A DNA stretch of 20,349 bases from Micavibrio sp. (lineage in GTDB: Bacteria > Pseudomonadota > Alphaproteobacteria > Micavibrionales > Micavibrionaceae): assembly GCA_027066695.1 (NCBI GenBank), contig JAMONE010000269.1, forward strand, positions 1 to 20,349, in the 5' to 3' direction. Below, piece after piece: positions 1-6,890 of the stretch. The stretch's first letter is position 1; each line of letters starts with the position of its first letter. The notes beneath the pieces are model-generated. The model was not told the origin of the DNA, searched no databases, and was given only the letters and a program-made list of their open reading frames with translations. Position numbers and translations under genes: made by a program.

Positions 1-529
1 ACGCCTTAGCGATAAGGGAATTGATATAGGCTGCGTCGTGCAAAAACGCGCCGCTATTTGGCAGAAAAAAGCTGAAAACCTAAGATATGCGCGGGAATTG
101 GCAAAGCAATCACAAGCAACGCCAAGCGAGCTAGAAGCAAAAGGCGTACGTGTAAATAAAGACGGAGTAGCGCGCAGCGTCGCAGATTTATTGTCTTACC
201 GCAATATAAGCTGGGATGATCTTGCCGCTATTTGGCCTGCGCTTGGTGATATTGCTCTTGATATCCGTGAGCAAATTGAAATTGACTCCCTTTATGCAGG
301 ATATATGGAGCGTCACGAAGCCGATATCGCGGCTTTCCGTAAAGATGAGAACCTTTTGCTGCCCAAGGATTTGGATTATAAGGGGGTTGGCTCTTTGTCT
401 AATGAGGTTCGGCAAAAACTTGAGCTTGTTTCTCCGACAACGCTTGGCGAAGCCTCACGCATACCAGGTGTTACGCCCGCCGCCGTAATTGCGTTGCTGC
501 GCCATGTGAAGAAGGGCGGATCGAGATGA
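1..529 (+). CDS. mnmG: MnmG (GidA), tRNA uridine-5-carboxymethylaminomethyl modification subunit, C-terminal part
   Basis: This is the 3' end of mnmG; the frame is open from base 2 to the window edge, so the gene starts outside, and the visible 175 residues are the C-terminal helical domain. With MnmE, MnmG builds the cmnm5 group on U34 of certain tRNAs in the cytoplasm, using FAD and NADH in its N-terminal part (not visible). Seen directly: the entry segment RLSDKGIDIGC, matching the family's RLT-x-x-G region, and the family-typical tail with SRIPGVTPAAV followed by a basic end. An apparent GTG start at 38 is internal and should not be used. The stop overlaps the rsmG start (ATGA at 526-529), suggesting co-translation. 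The neighbour rsmG is the usual partner in bacteria. Identification is firm, although only the C-terminus is seen. Confidence 0.93.
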   Translation, partial: RLSDKGIDIGCVVQKRAAIWQKKAENLRYARELAKQSQATPSELEAKGVRVNKDGVARSVADLLSYRNISWDDLAAIWPALGDIALDIREQIEIDSLYAGYMERHEADIAAFRKDENLLLPKDLDYKGVGSLSNEVRQKLELVSPTTLGEASRIPGVTPAAVIALLRHVKKGGSR

Positions 530-1122
530 TTGATTTCTCCGATAAAGATTTAGCGAAGCTGGAAATATATCACGCGCTTTTGCTTAAATGGCAAAAAGCT
601 ATCAATATTGTTAGCAAAAAAACCATTGATGAAGCGTGGCATCGTCATTTCATAGACTCGGCGCAAATTGTAAAGCTTATTCCTGATGAGGTGAAGATAT
701 ATGCTGATTTGGGCTGTGGCGGCGGCTTCCCTGGTTTAGTAATTGCAATCATGCGCCCTGATCTTGAGGTGCATTTGATCGAATCGGACGAGCGAAAATG
801 CCAGTTTATGCGTACGGTTGCGCGTGAATGTGGCGCATCAGTTAACATACACACAACGCGCATTGAAAATGTCAGTGATGATGTGCTGCCTGATTTTGTG
901 AGTGCGCGCGCATTATCATCATTAGTGCAGCTATTGGAATATTGTCAGCCATGGGCGGCGCGTAATAAGGGTTTAGAGCTGTGCTTTATGAAGGGCAGCC
1001 GCGCAGATGAGGAAATATCGCAAGCGCAGAAAACTTTTTCTTTTGAGTTTAAAGCCACACAAAGCATTACTGATAGCTCCGCCAAAATTTTATCTATAAC
1101 TAAACTCACAAATAATTGTTAA
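526..1122 (+). CDS. rsmG: RsmG (GidB), 16S rRNA guanine-527 N7-methyltransferase
   Basis: RsmG transfers a methyl group from S-adenosylmethionine to N7 of G527 (E. coli numbering) in 16S rRNA of the small subunit. The 198-residue product is close to the normal family length. The SAM-binding loop DLGCGGGFPG is at residues 61-70, followed by the acidic end of strand 2 (HLIESDERK). Near residues 39-45 is the HRHFIDSA segment typical of the family (usually RHILDS). The ATG at 526 overlaps the mnmG stop by ATGA, so the start is well fixed and translation is probably coupled. After the stop there is a 92-bp gap before parB; in most alphaproteobacteria parA comes here. No defect is visible. Confidence 0.95.
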   Translation: MIDFSDKDLAKLEIYHALLLKWQKAINIVSKKTIDEAWHRHFIDSAQIVKLIPDEVKIYADLGCGGGFPGLVIAIMRPDLEVHLIESDERKCQFMRTVARECGASVNIHTTRIENVSDDVLPDFVSARALSSLVQLLEYCQPWAARNKGLELCFMKGSRADEEISQAQKTFSFEFKATQSITDSSAKILSITKLTNNC

Positions 1123-1138
1123 GTTATTACTGTTTTTA

Positions 1139-1168
1139 TTGTACTAAATACTCGAATCTCCCTAACAT
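1139..1168 (+). promoter_or_regulatory. Candidate sigma70-type promoter for parB
   Basis: TTGTAC and TAACAT are separated by 18 bases in the gap between rsmG and parB, about 45 bases before the parB start. The match is moderate, and the AT-rich gap makes chance matches easy. A separate promoter would fit the absence of parA between the two genes. Confidence 0.3.
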
Positions 1169-1214
1169 TAGAAAATTCAACATACTCGCTCACAAGATAT
1201 AAGGAAATTACATA

Positions 1215-2255
1215 ATGGATAACGAAGAAACATCAGGTCTTGGATTGGGTTTAAATGCGTTGTTTGATGAAGAGGACATCGCAGTATCAGATGATAATAG
1301 CGTTGATGAAATCATCGAAGAAATTGATGAGATTATTGAGGAAATTCAAGAAGATATTTCTGATGTTGCCGCAGAAATGGACACTGCTGCGACTTCGAAT
1401 ACCAGCGACACACGAAAACGTTATAATGTCGGGATAGCTCAGCTCTACCCGTCTCGTTTTCAGCCTCGAAATGTATTTTATGAGGAAAGTCTTAATGATC
1501 TTGCCGATTCGATTAAGCAATATGGCGTGCTTCAACCTTTATTGGTGCGCGAAGATCCTGAAAATCCTGATAATTATGAGATTATAGCTGGTGAGAGACG
1601 CTGGCGCGCGGCGCAAAAAGCGCAGCTTCATGATGTTCCCGTCGTTGTTTTAAGTATTAATGAGCTTGAAGCATTCAAGATAGCGCTAATTGAAAACCTC
1701 CAGCGTGAGGATTTAGACCCTATTGATGAGGCTTTGGGCTATAAAAAACTGTTAGAAAATTATGGGCAAACACAAGATGGCCTTGCCAAAGCGGTGGGTA
1801 AATCTCGCCCACATATTACCAATATGGTGCGACTTTTATCTTTACCAGATATCGTACAAGCACATCTAAGTGCCGGTGATTTATCCATGGGACATGCGCG
1901 CGCCCTTATTACTGCGCAAGACCCTGAAGGCTTGGCCAACCAGATTATTTCAAAGGGTTTAAGCGTTCGCCAAACCGAGAAATTTGCTGCCGAGAAGAAA
2001 GGCACGACACAACAAAGCCGCCCAAGAGCAGCTAGCCCTAGCCCTGCTTTAGATAACGCGCCCGCCACTTTGGAAAAAGATGCAGATACTTTGGCACTTG
2101 AAAATGATATGAGCAACGCTCTTGGTATGAATGTGAAAATCGATAGCCCAGATGGCCATAGCGGCAAACTCTCAATCGAGTTTAAATCTCTGGATCAATT
2201 AGACGAGCTATTGCATCGCTTGGCGCATTTCCCTGGCTCTCGCCTTAATGGGTGA
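1215..2255 (+). CDS. parB: ParB chromosome-partitioning protein with acidic N-terminal insert
   Basis: ParB proteins bind parS sites near the origin, load and slide on DNA as CTP-dependent clamps, and are moved by the ParA ATPase. Visible features: a GLGLGLNALF peptide at residues 8-17 (the conserved N-terminal ParA-contact motif, usually GLGRGLxAL), a ParB/Srx-type CTPase domain with EIIAGERRWRAA and ENLQREDLDP, a helix-turn-helix segment containing GKSRPHITNMVRLL, and a C-terminal dimerisation-like end. At 346 residues it is longer than the common 280-300. The extra length is an acidic stretch at about 18-56 with 19 Asp/Glu in 39 residues and Ile-Ile-Glu-Glu repeats, probably helical. The start is supported by AAGGA at 1201-1205. 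Oddity: no parA is next to it, and no good parS is in the window. Confidence 0.93.
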   Translation: MDNEETSGLGLGLNALFDEEDIAVSDDNSVDEIIEEIDEIIEEIQEDISDVAAEMDTAATSNTSDTRKRYNVGIAQLYPSRFQPRNVFYEESLNDLADSIKQYGVLQPLLVREDPENPDNYEIIAGERRWRAAQKAQLHDVPVVVLSINELEAFKIALIENLQREDLDPIDEALGYKKLLENYGQTQDGLAKAVGKSRPHITNMVRLLSLPDIVQAHLSAGDLSMGHARALITAQDPEGLANQIISKGLSVRQTEKFAAEKKGTTQQSRPRAASPSPALDNAPATLEKDADTLALENDMSNALGMNVKIDSPDGHSGKLSIEFKSLDQLDELLHRLAHFPGSRLNG

Positions 2256-2308
2256 GCTATGAAATTATAGAAACCTTACGCAAAGCAGGGGTTGAAATTA
2301 TTGTCTAA
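2252..2308 (+). other. Possible 18-residue micro-ORF or gene remnant after parB
   Basis: A GTG overlapping the parB stop opens an 18-codon frame (ending in ...KAGVEIIV) that closes with TAA at 2306. Its codon choice looks like real coding sequence, while the following bases to 2492 are very AT-rich and show nothing recognisable. It may be a translationally coupled micro-peptide, a remnant of a lost downstream gene, or chance. No function can be assigned. Confidence 0.2.
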
Positions 2309-2492
2309 TGGTGCGCGTTAAAAAATAACCATGAATGAACATAAATTAACGCAAATAAAATTAATAAGAATCATTATTATTATTACAAAATTTATAATAA
2401 CTTGAATTACTATATGATAGAAATGTGTAACTTTTGATTTAAGTTGTTATATTACTGATATTTACCATTTTAAAAAATCAAGAAGGGAAAAA

Positions 2493-2569
2493 TGGTGGGC
2501 CTGGTCGGACTTGAACCAACGACCGATCCGTTATGAGCGGATTGCTCTAACCAACTGAGCTACAGGCCC
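2493..2569 (-). tRNA. tRNA with CAU anticodon, probably tRNA-Ile2 (k2C), possibly elongator tRNA-Met
   Basis: On the minus strand the sequence folds as a full cloverleaf: acceptor GGGCCTG pairs with CAGGCCC, D stem GCTC/GAGC, anticodon stem ATCCG/CGGAT with loop CTCATAA (anticodon CAT), T arm with GGTTCAAGTCC, discriminator A and encoded CCA (2493-2495). CAU tRNAs are Met (initiator, elongator) or Ile2, where lysidine on C34 changes identity. The G1-C72 pair excludes a typical initiator, and the GGGCCUG acceptor resembles isoleucine tRNAs, so Ile2 is favoured. The gene stands alone on the minus strand. A promoter-like TTGCTT-N17-CATAAA lies upstream on that strand, and T-runs follow the CCA end. 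Confidence 0.93.
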
Positions 2570-2572
2570 TCT

Positions 2573-2589
2573 TTGAAACTAGGTTTCAA
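2573..2589. repeat. 17-bp perfect inverted repeat just upstream of the tRNA
   Basis: TTGAAAC-TAG-GTTTCAA is a perfect 7-bp inverted repeat four bases from the tRNA 5' end, between it and its likely promoter. It could be an operator, a hairpin in the tRNA precursor, or, read on the plus strand with the following TTTTT (2595-2599), a weak terminator. It also overlaps the false TTG start of the aminopeptidase frame. Confidence 0.5.
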
Positions 2590-2593
2590 GACG

Positions 2594-2622
2594 TTTTTAT
2601 GCAGCATCTCCCCCATAAAAGC
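2594..2622 (-). promoter_or_regulatory. Candidate tRNA promoter
   Basis: On the minus strand TTGCTT and CATAAA are separated by 17 bases, about 25-30 bases before the tRNA 5' end. The same TTGCTT -35 form appears in front of def. The match is moderate and the placement is right for a stable RNA gene. Confidence 0.35.
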
Positions 2623-2683
2623 AATATCTTTTATAAAACTATATGATAATATCTTAAAAAACTTAATAACGGATAAGATCGAC

Positions 2684-4114
2684 ATGCCCGCTAAAAAAAT
2701 AAAATTCTTCGCTCCATTCATTTCAGCAGAAAAAAACCACCATATAGAAATAGTGCTAATCCACAAAGGAACATTCGAAAAATGGCTCTCAAAGCAAGAT
2801 AGCAACGTTAAAACTCAAATTTCAGAGCAAGGCTTTAACGGTGATACGGGGCAAATATTTATTATCCGTGATAATAAAGGCAAGGCTAAGCAAGTTATTG
2901 CAGGCACAAGCGATACCCTAACAATATTGGATGGAAGTAAACTTTACGATGCTATTAAGGACGTATTTTCCTTGGATAAGCTTAAAAAATCCAGCTTTTA
3001 CATTAAATCTGATGCAGATAACTTACATATTGGCTGGGGTTTGGCGGCTTATAAATTCAATCTATATAAAGATGACAGCAAGGATAAGAAGCCGCTTCTT
3101 ATGATTTGTGATAGCGCAAATGAGAAACGCATAAAAGCTTTTGTCGAATCCATTTGCCTTATTAGAGATTTGATTAACACTCCCGCTAATGACATGGGGC
3201 CTGATGAACTTGAATCTGCGGCGCGCACACTTAGCGAAAAACATAAAACTTCACTAAGCGTTAAAAAAGATAAAGAGCTTATAGAGCAAAATTTTCCTAT
3301 GATTTATGAAGTTGGAAAAGCAAGCCCACGCACCCCGCGTTTGTTGGAATTTACTTGGGGTAATAAAAAACATCCAAAAGTTACCCTTGTTGGTAAAGGC
3401 GTGTGCTTTGACACTGGCGGTCTGGATATTAAGCCATCACAATTCATGCTTACCATGAAAAAGGATATGGGCGGCGCGGCGCATGTTCTTGGCCTTGCCC
3501 ACATGATTATGAGCCTTAAGCTGCCGATTAATTTGCGTGTGCTTATTCCTGCGGTTGAAAACTCTATTTCAGGTAATTCATATCGCCCATCCGATATTAT
3601 AAACAGCCGCAAAGGCCTTAGCGTTGAGGTAGGTAATACCGATGCGGAAGGCCGCCTTGTTTTGGCTGATGCACTTAGCTATGCTTGCGAGGATAAGCCA
3701 GAGCTACTGATTGATTTTGCCACATTAACAGGTGCGGCGCGAATTGCATTAGGCTATGACTTGCCCGCAATATTTAGCAATAATGACGAAATAGCTCAAG
3801 CCATACAATCACAATCAGCCAGTGATGATGTTGATGATCCTGTGTGGCAACTGCCCTTGTGGCAGCCATATCGCAAAGATCTGGACAGTACGCTAGCAGA
3901 TATAAGCAGCACAGGAACAGGGAAGGCTGGGGCAACAAATGCCGCGCTTTTCTTGCAGGAATTTATAACCAAAGACACGCCATGGATTCATATGGATGTC
4001 TATGCGTGGGAACAAACAGGAAAAGCAGGCCGTCCTAAAGGCGGCGCAGACACAGGAATGCGCGCGATATTTGCATTTTTGGAGGAACGCTACGGTAAGT
4101 ATAGTGCTCATTAA
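2684..4114 (+). CDS. pepA: M17-family leucyl aminopeptidase
   Basis: A cytosolic two-metal aminopeptidase that removes N-terminal residues from peptides. The frame is open from a TTG at 2573, but that TTG lies against the tRNA gene and the first 37 residues look non-conserved. The ATG at 2684 with GGATAAG upstream gives 476 residues, a normal M17 length. The catalytic C-terminal domain contains VGKGVCFDTGG (metal-binding Lys and Asp), MKKDMGGAAH (Asp), and NTDAEGRLVLADAL (Asp, Glu metal ligands and catalytic Arg). All expected metal-site residues are present. The tail, with GRPKGGADTGMRA, is of the type common in alphaproteobacteria. It is apparently monocistronic, with a weak hairpin plus T-run downstream at 4139-4159. 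The exact subtype (PepA versus a related leucyl aminopeptidase-family protein) is less certain. Confidence 0.93.
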   Translation: MPAKKIKFFAPFISAEKNHHIEIVLIHKGTFEKWLSKQDSNVKTQISEQGFNGDTGQIFIIRDNKGKAKQVIAGTSDTLTILDGSKLYDAIKDVFSLDKLKKSSFYIKSDADNLHIGWGLAAYKFNLYKDDSKDKKPLLMICDSANEKRIKAFVESICLIRDLINTPANDMGPDELESAARTLSEKHKTSLSVKKDKELIEQNFPMIYEVGKASPRTPRLLEFTWGNKKHPKVTLVGKGVCFDTGGLDIKPSQFMLTMKKDMGGAAHVLGLAHMIMSLKLPINLRVLIPAVENSISGNSYRPSDIINSRKGLSVEVGNTDAEGRLVLADALSYACEDKPELLIDFATLTGAARIALGYDLPAIFSNNDEIAQAIQSQSASDDVDDPVWQLPLWQPYRKDLDSTLADISSTGTGKAGATNAALFLQEFITKDTPWIHMDVYAWEQTGKAGRPKGGADTGMRAIFAFLEERYGKYSAH

Positions 4115-4138
4115 TGTGCAAATATTTACCCAAAGGCA

Positions 4139-4159
4139 CTGATTTATCAGAGATTTTTT
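4139..4159 (+). terminator. Weak candidate intrinsic terminator after the aminopeptidase
   Basis: CTGATTTATCAG is self-complementary, with a 4-bp stem and 4-base loop, and is followed three bases later by six T (4154-4159). The stem is short, so termination efficiency would be modest. Confidence 0.35.
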
Positions 4160-4227
4160 AAGAAATTTTACAAAGCACTCTATAATTACCCGTTAAGCTT
4201 GCTTAGGCTCATGATATAGATTAAATA
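4158..4227 (+). promoter_or_regulatory. Promoter region of the def-fmt-truA operon
   Basis: Two overlapping candidates are seen. One is TTGCTT (4199-4204), a 17-base spacer and TAAATA (4222-4227), about 35 bases before the def start. The other is TTAAGA (4158-4163), a 17-base spacer and a perfect TATAAT (4181-4186). Either or both could drive def-fmt-truA. Confidence 0.5.
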
Positions 4228-4262
4228 CTACTTACATAAAATTAATAAGAGCTAATTATAAG

Positions 4263-4784
4263 ATGACAGAATATAAAATAGTTACAGTTCCCCATCCTGC
4301 GCTTAAGCAAAAGTCTAAAGCCGTTGAGACGGTTGATGATACTATTCGCAAACAAATGGATGGTATGTTAAAAACCATGTATGACGCGCCTGGTATTGGC
4401 CTTGCGGCAAATCAAGTTGGCATCTTAAACCGCGTGCTTGTTATGGATTTATCAAAACGTGATGAAGAGGAAAAGCCAAACCCCATTTGCATGGCTAATC
4501 CCGAGATAATATATGAAAGCGACGAATTAAGCCTTATGGAAGAAGGCTGCCTTTCCGTACCAAAACAATATGCCGATATAGAGCGTCCAAAAATTGTGCG
4601 TGTTAAATATCTCGATTATAACGGCAAAGAAGCTGAACTAGAAGCCGATAACTTGCTTTCACATTGTGTGCAACATGAAATAGATCATCTCGACGGCATA
4701 TTATTTGTTGATTATCTCTCTACTTTAAAACGTAAGATGATTTTGAAAAGAATTGATAAATTGAAGAAACAAAACTTAATATAA
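4263..4784 (+). CDS. def: Peptide deformylase
   Basis: Removes the formyl group from the N-terminal methionine of nascent proteins, acting at the ribosome exit with a bound Fe2+ or similar metal. All three family motifs are intact: GIGLAANQ at residues 44-51, EGCLS with metal ligand Cys96, and QHEIDH with His138, catalytic Glu139 and His142. At 173 residues it is normal length, with a lysine-rich C-terminal helix. It lies one base ahead of fmt, the enzyme that adds the formyl group; this pairing is common in bacteria and points to one transcript. The Shine-Dalgarno before the ATG is weak (AAGAG is rather far away). Confidence 0.97.
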   Translation: MTEYKIVTVPHPALKQKSKAVETVDDTIRKQMDGMLKTMYDAPGIGLAANQVGILNRVLVMDLSKRDEEEKPNPICMANPEIIYESDELSLMEEGCLSVPKQYADIERPKIVRVKYLDYNGKEAELEADNLLSHCVQHEIDHLDGILFVDYLSTLKRKMILKRIDKLKKQNLI

Positions 4785-4785
4785 A

Positions 4786-5724
4786 ATGACAAACACACCA
4801 CTTAAAATAGCCTTTATGGGCACTCCTGATTTTGCCGCGCATACCTTACGTGAGCTATGTAAGAGTGAGCATGAGGTTATGTGCGTGTACTCACAACCAC
4901 CGCGTCCTAAAGGTCGAGGGCATAAAATGCAAAACTCGCCCGTGCATGATCTGGCAGAGCATAACAACATTCCCGTATATACGCCTAAATCTTTAAAGAA
5001 AAAAGAAGAGCAAGAAAAATTTGCCGCGCATAATGTTGATGTTGCAATTGTCGCAGCTTATGGATTGCTATTACCTGAAGCCATTTTAAATGCGCCAAAA
5101 TACGGATGCTTGAATATTCATGGCTCGCTGCTACCACGCTGGCGCGGAGCTTCTCCAATTCAACAAGCCATATGGCACGGTGATGCAAAATCAGGTGTCA
5201 CTATAATGCAAATGGATAAGGGGCTTGATACTGGCGCGATGATTGCCAAAGACGAGATCACATTAGGCGCGGATATGACAGCCACTAGCCTTCATGACTT
5301 ATTGGCGCATATGGGCGCAAACCTTACTTTAGAAGTATTAGATATCTTAACCCGCGACAAAAAATTAATATCTGAAAAGCAAGATGATGCACTAGTAACC
5401 TACGCACATTTACTGAAAAAATCTGATGGTAATGTTGATTGGAAGCAAAATGCACTTCAAATAGACGCTCAAGTGCGCGCGCTTAATCCTTGGCCAGGCG
5501 TTTGGGCGGATATTGGCGGGCGCAAGTTCAAAATCCTTGAGGCCGAGCTTGATAACTACCAGCACGACAAACGATGTGGTGAGGTTTTATCAAAAGACGG
5601 TTTACTATCATGCGGACAAAATACAGCTCTAAAGCTCCTCAAAATCCAACCATCAGGTAAGCAGGCTATGGACTTTATCTCGGCAGTGAATGGCGGGTAT
5701 ATTGATGTCGAAAAGATTTTGTGA
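4786..5724 (+). CDS. fmt: Methionyl-tRNA formyltransferase
   Basis: Formylates Met on initiator tRNA using 10-formyl-tetrahydrofolate. The 312-residue length is normal. Visible: MGTPDFAAHTL at residues 11-21, the basic loop PPRPKGRGHKMQ (about 39-49) that contacts tRNA in the E. coli enzyme, and the catalytic core with Asn110, His112 in NIHGSLLPRWRGA and Asp148 in DKGLDTG, which align with E. coli N106, H108 and D144. A C-terminal beta-barrel region with LNPWPGVWAD is present. It follows def by a single base and its stop overlaps the truA start, so def-fmt-truA is almost certainly one operon. Confidence 0.97.
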   Translation: MTNTPLKIAFMGTPDFAAHTLRELCKSEHEVMCVYSQPPRPKGRGHKMQNSPVHDLAEHNNIPVYTPKSLKKKEEQEKFAAHNVDVAIVAAYGLLLPEAILNAPKYGCLNIHGSLLPRWRGASPIQQAIWHGDAKSGVTIMQMDKGLDTGAMIAKDEITLGADMTATSLHDLLAHMGANLTLEVLDILTRDKKLISEKQDDALVTYAHLLKKSDGNVDWKQNALQIDAQVRALNPWPGVWADIGGRKFKILEAELDNYQHDKRCGEVLSKDGLLSCGQNTALKLLKIQPSGKQAMDFISAVNGGYIDVEKIL

Positions 5725-6491
5725 TGAAGCGTTATAAACTGACAATTGAATATATGGGACGTGATTATGCGGGCTGGCAAAGACAAGCTGATGTTCCTTC
5801 TATCCAGCAAGCAATCGAAATTGCTATAGAGAAATTCTCTGGCCAAAAGACACACGTACAATGCACTGGGCGTACAGATGCAGGCGTACATGCACGCGGG
5901 CAAGTTGCCCATGTTGATCTTGATAATTTTACCAAGCCTATGGATGAGTACGCTATTTTGCGAGCGATAAACGCTATGCTGCAACCTCAACCGATTAGCA
6001 TTATAAAGGTTGAAATTGTAGCAGAAGATTTCCATGCACGTTTTAATGCGGTTAATAAATTATATCAATATCGCATAGTAAACCGCACAGCTTTTCTAGC
6101 CGTTGATTGCGGGCTTGTCTGGCGCATTGGCAAGCATCTTAATGTTGAGGCCATGAGGGAAGCTGCTGCGCATTTACTAGGTAATCATGATTTTACGACT
6201 TTCAGAGATTCAGAATGTCAGGCAAAATCTCCGATAAAAACCCTAGATCGACTAGATATTATAGAACGCGATTATGATGGCTGCGGCGGCCGTGAGATTA
6301 TATTTGAGACAGAAGGCAAATCATTCCTTCACCATCAAGTTCGTAATATGGTGGGAACGCTCTCGCTTGTTGGACTTGGTAAATGGCAGCCTAAAGACAT
6401 ATGCACTGCTCTTGAAGCAAAAGATCGTACAAAAGGCGGCCCTACAGCTCCCGCTGACGGACTGTATTTAACGCGCGTTGATTTCAAATGA
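5724..6491 (+). CDS. truA: tRNA pseudouridine(38-40) synthase TruA
   Basis: Converts uridines 38-40 of the anticodon stem-loop to pseudouridine in many tRNAs. The catalytic Asp52 lies in CTGRTDAGVHA; the following GQVAHVDL and the downstream HQVRNMVGTL segment are also family hallmarks. The ATG at 5724 overlaps the fmt TGA by one base (TGATG) and gives 255 residues. An in-frame GTG immediately before it (5721) is an alternative adding one residue. It is the last gene of the def-fmt-truA operon. A GC-rich hairpin begins immediately after the stop codon. Confidence 0.96.
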   Translation: MKRYKLTIEYMGRDYAGWQRQADVPSIQQAIEIAIEKFSGQKTHVQCTGRTDAGVHARGQVAHVDLDNFTKPMDEYAILRAINAMLQPQPISIIKVEIVAEDFHARFNAVNKLYQYRIVNRTAFLAVDCGLVWRIGKHLNVEAMREAAAHLLGNHDFTTFRDSECQAKSPIKTLDRLDIIERDYDGCGGREIIFETEGKSFLHHQVRNMVGTLSLVGLGKWQPKDICTALEAKDRTKGGPTAPADGLYLTRVDFK

Positions 6492-6517
6492 ACACCCCGC
6501 AGCAAGCAACGGGGTGT
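6492..6517 (+). terminator. Hairpin directly after truA
   Basis: ACACCCCG (6492-6499) and CGGGGTGT (6510-6517) form a perfect 8-bp stem with a 10-base loop, starting one base after the truA stop. There is no T-run, so it is a 3'-end stabilising hairpin or Rho-assisted stop rather than a classical intrinsic terminator. Confidence 0.5.
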
Positions 6518-6518
6518 C

Positions 6519-6554
6519 GCGTCATTGCGAGAAACGTAGCGACGCGGCAATGAC
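6519..6554. repeat. REP-like palindromic element (GTCATTGCGAG... type)
   Basis: GTCATTGC (6521-6528) and GCAATGAC (6547-6554) are perfect inverted arms around an internal CGTAGCGACGCG-type core. The motif GTCATTGCGAG...CGTAGCGACGCGGCAAT is a dispersed extragenic palindrome that I recognise from many bacterial genomes, usually present in multiple copies. Only this copy is in the window. A spurious reading frame across it gives the typical SRHCEKRSDAA translation and should not be annotated as protein. Confidence 0.7.
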
Positions 6555-6558
6555 AAAA

Positions 6559-6572
6559 CGCCCCAAGGGGCG
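6559..6572. repeat. Short perfect GC palindrome
   Basis: CGCCCCAAGGGGCG follows the REP-like element directly. It is one of a row of hairpins between truA and the minus-strand terminator; its role is unknown. Confidence 0.4.
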
Positions 6573-6603
6573 GGGAATTAACCCAAAAAAGATTAAATTG
6601 CAC

Positions 6604-6636
6604 AAAAAAAGAAGCCCCGGAACAAGTCGCGGGGCC
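6604..6636 (-). terminator. Strong minus-strand intrinsic terminator
   Basis: Read on the minus strand, GCCCCG and CGGGGC form a 6-bp all-GC stem with a 10-base loop, followed by TTC and seven T (6610-6604). This is a classical intrinsic terminator for leftward transcription. On the plus strand the same stem is followed only by CTTTG, so it is weak in that direction. No conventional leftward gene precedes it, which argues for the small minus-strand transcription unit described below. Confidence 0.75.
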
Positions 6637-6655
6637 TTTGAGGTTGGGGTGATAA

Positions 6656-6686
6656 GCTGACGAAACTACCAGATAGGTTCGTCAGC
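6656..6686 (-). other. Strong hairpin in the 3' part of the minus-strand small transcript
   Basis: GCTGACGAA (6656-6664) and TTCGTCAGC (6678-6686) are a perfect 9-bp inverted repeat; inner CTA/TAG pairs extend the stem past one mismatch. Between the small ORF and its terminator, it could be a stabilising 3'-UTR structure or part of a small regulatory RNA. Confidence 0.55.
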
Positions 6687-6725
6687 AGCGGGTTGAACCG
6701 TTCTCACTATAACGAGCAATTATTA

Positions 6726-6845
6726 TTATTTTTGCGCCCGTCTATGAATTTTTACTTCCGCACGTTTTCGTGCAGTTTTTACCAAGGTTGCTGTAATGTA
6801 CATTAAGAACATACAACAAGAAATAATTCCGATACCCTGTTCTAT
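6726..6845 (-). CDS. Putative 39-residue single-span membrane peptide, apparent ATA start
   Basis: Not recognised as any known family. The minus-strand frame runs from ATA at 6845-6843 to TAA at 6728-6726, followed by two more in-frame TAA. It encodes a short acidic start (EQ), a hydrophobic segment GIGIISCCMFLMYITATLV (about residues 4-22), and a basic tail with KTARKRAEVKIHRRAQK, the usual layout of an inner-membrane peptide with a cytoplasmic C-terminus. AAGGGG (6858-6853) is seven bases before the ATA, an ideal distance, and no ATG, GTG or TTG lies between the promoter and this point. An internal ATG at codon 12 would give 28 residues and cut the membrane span. Upstream are TTGACA-N18-TAGTAT and downstream a strong terminator, so a complete gene is visible. 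The layout recalls small proteins such as CcmD, but there is no sequence basis for that name. Confidence 0.5.
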   Translation of the reverse strand: MEQGIGIISCCMFLMYITATLVKTARKRAEVKIHRRAQK

Positions 6846-6890
6846 TTTTTTTCCCCTTAAATTTAGGCTTGTTACCTTTTGTTATTTTCA

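Noticed and set aside
1760..2167. Antisense ORF of 135 codons inside parB
   Set aside because: It is a shadow of parB on the opposite strand, without ribosome site or recognisable protein character.
2309..2492. AT-rich gap after parB as a replication origin
   Set aside because: No DnaA boxes or repeated iterons are seen; AT-richness alone is not enough.
2573..2683. N-terminal extension of the aminopeptidase from a TTG
   Set aside because: The TTG is next to the tRNA and inside an inverted repeat, the extension is not family-like, and the ATG at 2684 gives a normal-length protein.
6478..6660. Plus-strand ORF of 60 codons after truA
   Set aside because: It runs through the truA end, the REP-like palindrome and several hairpins, with no ribosome site; it is the usual spurious translation of that repeat.
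6760..6780. GCACG-TTTT-CGTGC hairpin plus T-run as a plus-strand terminator
   Set aside because: It lies inside the minus-strand small ORF, where it encodes part of the basic tail; no plus-strand gene close before it needs a terminator, so it is left unannotated.
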